A stretch of DNA of 7,014 bases from Gammaproteobacteria bacterium (lineage in GTDB: Bacteria > Pseudomonadota > Gammaproteobacteria > Burkholderiales > Thiobacillaceae), in contig JAHJNP010000013.1 in assembly GCA_018820745.1 (NCBI GenBank), positions 1 through 7,014 on the forward strand, in the 5' to 3' direction. A program made the translations under genes and the position numbers. The notes below the pieces were generated by a model, which did no database searches, was not told the DNA's origin, and saw nothing but the letters and a program-made list of their open reading frames with translations. Shown here one piece after another: positions 6,079-7,014 of this stretch (positions are counted from its first letter, which is position 1; every line of letters begins with the position of its first letter).

Positions 6079-6618
6079 TCAATTCTTGAACGGGAAACTG
6101 AAGGCAGCAAGCAAAGCTCGCGCTTCTTCATCAGTCTTGGCGGTGGTGGTGATCGTGATATTCATGCCACGCAACGCATCGATCTTGTCGTACTCGATCT
6201 CAGGGAAAATAATCTGTTCCTTGATGCCCATGTTGTAGTTGCCACGGCCATCAAAGGACTTCCCCGAAATACCCCGGAAGTCACGAATGCGGGGGATAGC
6301 CACCGTCACAAGCCGGTCCAGAAACTCGAACATCTGCACACGTCGCAGGGTCACCATGCAACCCACAGGGTAATCTTCACGGATTTTGAAGCCCGCGATC
6401 GATTTCTTGGACTTGGTGACGACCGGCTTCTGGCCAGCAATCTTGCGCATGTCCGCAACCGCATGATCCATCACCTTCTTGTCAGCCACCGCCTCGCCGA
6501 CCCCCATGTTCAGGGTGATCTTCTGGATACGGGGAACCTGCATGACGGACTTGTAACCAAACTGTTCAATCAGCTTGGGAACAACCGTTTCACGATAAAA
6601 CTCTTGAAAACGCGCCAT
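6079..6618 (-). CDS. rplE: 50S ribosomal protein L5
   Basis: L5 binds 5S rRNA, sits in the central protuberance, contacts P-site tRNA and makes the B1b bridge to S13, which is also encoded here. The 179-residue product equals the usual length. It shows the family motif [16 protein letters not shown] (28-43), [19 protein letters not shown] (68-86), and the C-terminal DFRGIS...[20 protein letters not shown] block (113-141). The ATG stands two bases after the rplX stop and uses an AGGGG ribosome binding site within the last rplX codons. The TGA stop merges with the rpsN ribosome binding site. Confidence 0.98.
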   Translation of the reverse strand: MARFQEFYRETVVPKLIEQFGYKSVMQVPRIQKITLNMGVGEAVADKKVMDHAVADMRKIAGQKPVVTKSKKSIAGFKIREDYPVGCMVTLRRVQMFEFLDRLVTVAIPRIRDFRGISGKSFDGRGNYNMGIKEQIIFPEIEYDKIDALRGMNITITTTAKTDEEARALLAAFSFPFKN

Positions 6619-6620
6619 GA

Positions 6621-6944
6621 TTACCCCTGTGCGTCAACCATTTCGCCATTGGACTTGTATACACGCACCTTGCGGCCGTCCTCCAGCACCTTGTAACCTA
6701 CGCGATCAGCCTTCTGCGTGCCGGCATTGAACAATGCGACATTCGAAGCCTGAATCGGCATTTCCTTTTCGACGATCCCACCCTGGATGTTGCGCATGGG
6801 ATTCGGCTTCTGATGTTTCTTGACGCGATTCACGCCCTCAACCAGCAGATGATCATTGTCAAACACTTTGAGCACAATGCTGCGCTTACCCTTGTCTTTA
6901 CCGGTCAGGACAATCACCTGATCACTTCTACGAATACGTGCCAT
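6621..6944 (-). CDS. rplX: 50S ribosomal protein L24
   Basis: L24 is an assembly initiator that binds the 5' domain of 23S rRNA and lies near the exit tunnel mouth. The 107-residue product has a KOW motif at about residues 7-34 ([20 protein letters not shown]), then [12 protein letters not shown] (38-49) and the family stretch [17 protein letters not shown] (55-71), ending near [14 protein letters not shown]. The ribosome binding site, TAAGGGGG, incorporates the rplN stop, and the ATG follows that stop by nine bases. Confidence 0.98.
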   Translation of the reverse strand: MARIRRSDQVIVLTGKDKGKRSIVLKVFDNDHLLVEGVNRVKKHQKPNPMRNIQGGIVEKEMPIQASNVALFNAGTQKADRVGYKVLEDGRKVRVYKSNGEMVDAQG

Positions 6945-6953
6945 GACTCCCCC

Positions 6954-7014
6954 TTACAGAACCTCGGGCGCCAGCGAGACGATCTTCATTAACTTCTCGG
7001 TACGCAACTCACGG
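6954..7014 (-). CDS. rplN: 50S ribosomal protein L14, C-terminal end only (partial)
   Basis: Only the last 19 complete sense codons and the TAA stop are present; the gene continues past the right edge. They read RELRTEKLMKIVSLAPEVL. This is the well-known L14 terminus, and rplN precedes rplX in the spc operon. L14 is a 23S rRNA-binding protein that forms intersubunit bridges and is the docking site of the silencing factor RsfS. One substitution stands out: Leu (codon TTA) at the position where L14 proteins commonly have Phe in the EKFMKIV motif. The stop is fused to the rplX ribosome binding site. Confidence 0.95.
   Translation of the reverse strand, partial: RELRTEKLMKIVSLAPEVL

Noticed and set aside
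6072..6131. ATG at 6131 as the rpsN start
   Set aside because: It overlaps the end of rplE and adds 20 residues unlike S14; MAKLSLIN at 6071 is the family start, with a GAGG site just upstream.
5641..6696. Long plus-strand open frame (351 codons) opposite rpsH, rpsN, rplE and rplX
   Set aside because: It crosses four well-supported minus-strand genes and its product resembles no known family. It is an antisense shadow of conserved, GC-biased codons.
1..7014. A hidden novel system (defence island, mobile element, CRISPR, non-coding RNA gene)
   Set aside because: Nearly every base is in a conserved ribosomal, secY, infA or rpoA gene with short gaps. I saw no repeat arrays, transposase-like frames or unexplained regions over 100 bases.

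Overview
This window is a densely packed block of translation genes, all on the minus strand. It corresponds to the spc operon (from the last codons of rplN) running into the alpha operon (to the first codons of rpoA). In transcription order, which is right to left here, the genes are rplN (3' end only), rplX, rplE, rpsN, rpsH, rplF, rplR, rpsE, rpmD, rplO, secY, infA, rpmJ, rpsM, rpsK, rpsD and rpoA (first seven codons only). Every product is recognisable by sequence and has close to the usual family length. No RNA genes, mobile elements, CRISPR arrays or horizontally acquired insertions are visible.

The organism is most likely a betaproteobacterium. The reasons are infA lying between secY and rpmJ (in E. 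coli infA is elsewhere), a long zinc-free S14 of 101 residues, an RpoA N-terminus reading MQSATEF, and S4, S11 and SecY sequences of proteobacterial type. I cannot place the genus.

Layout: 6954-7014 is the rplN end; 3290-6944 holds nine ribosomal protein genes with gaps of 0 to 16 bases; 1957-3270 is secY, read from a TTG start; 1731-1955 is infA, starting one base after the secY stop; 1574-1687 is rpmJ, encoding only 37 residues; 80-1483 is rpsM-rpsK-rpsD; and 1-23 is the start of rpoA. Many stop codons are fused to the next Shine-Dalgarno sequence (for example TAAGGGG at rpsN/rpsH), which fits translational coupling.

Only three gaps exceed 20 bases: infA-rpmJ (43), rpmJ-rpsM (90) and rpsD-rpoA (56). 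Each carries an inverted repeat, and the rpmJ-rpsM gap also has a consensus extended -10 promoter element (TGTTATAAT), the likely alpha-operon promoter. These gaps are where the regulatory interest lies. The genes supply small-subunit proteins (S14, S8, S5, S13, S11, S4), large-subunit proteins (L14, L24, L5, L6, L18, L30, L15, L36), initiation factor IF-1, the SecY translocon channel and the RNA polymerase alpha subunit, so their co-transcription links ribosome, secretion and transcription capacity. I found no undescribed biological system here; the findings are regulatory details in a conserved locus.
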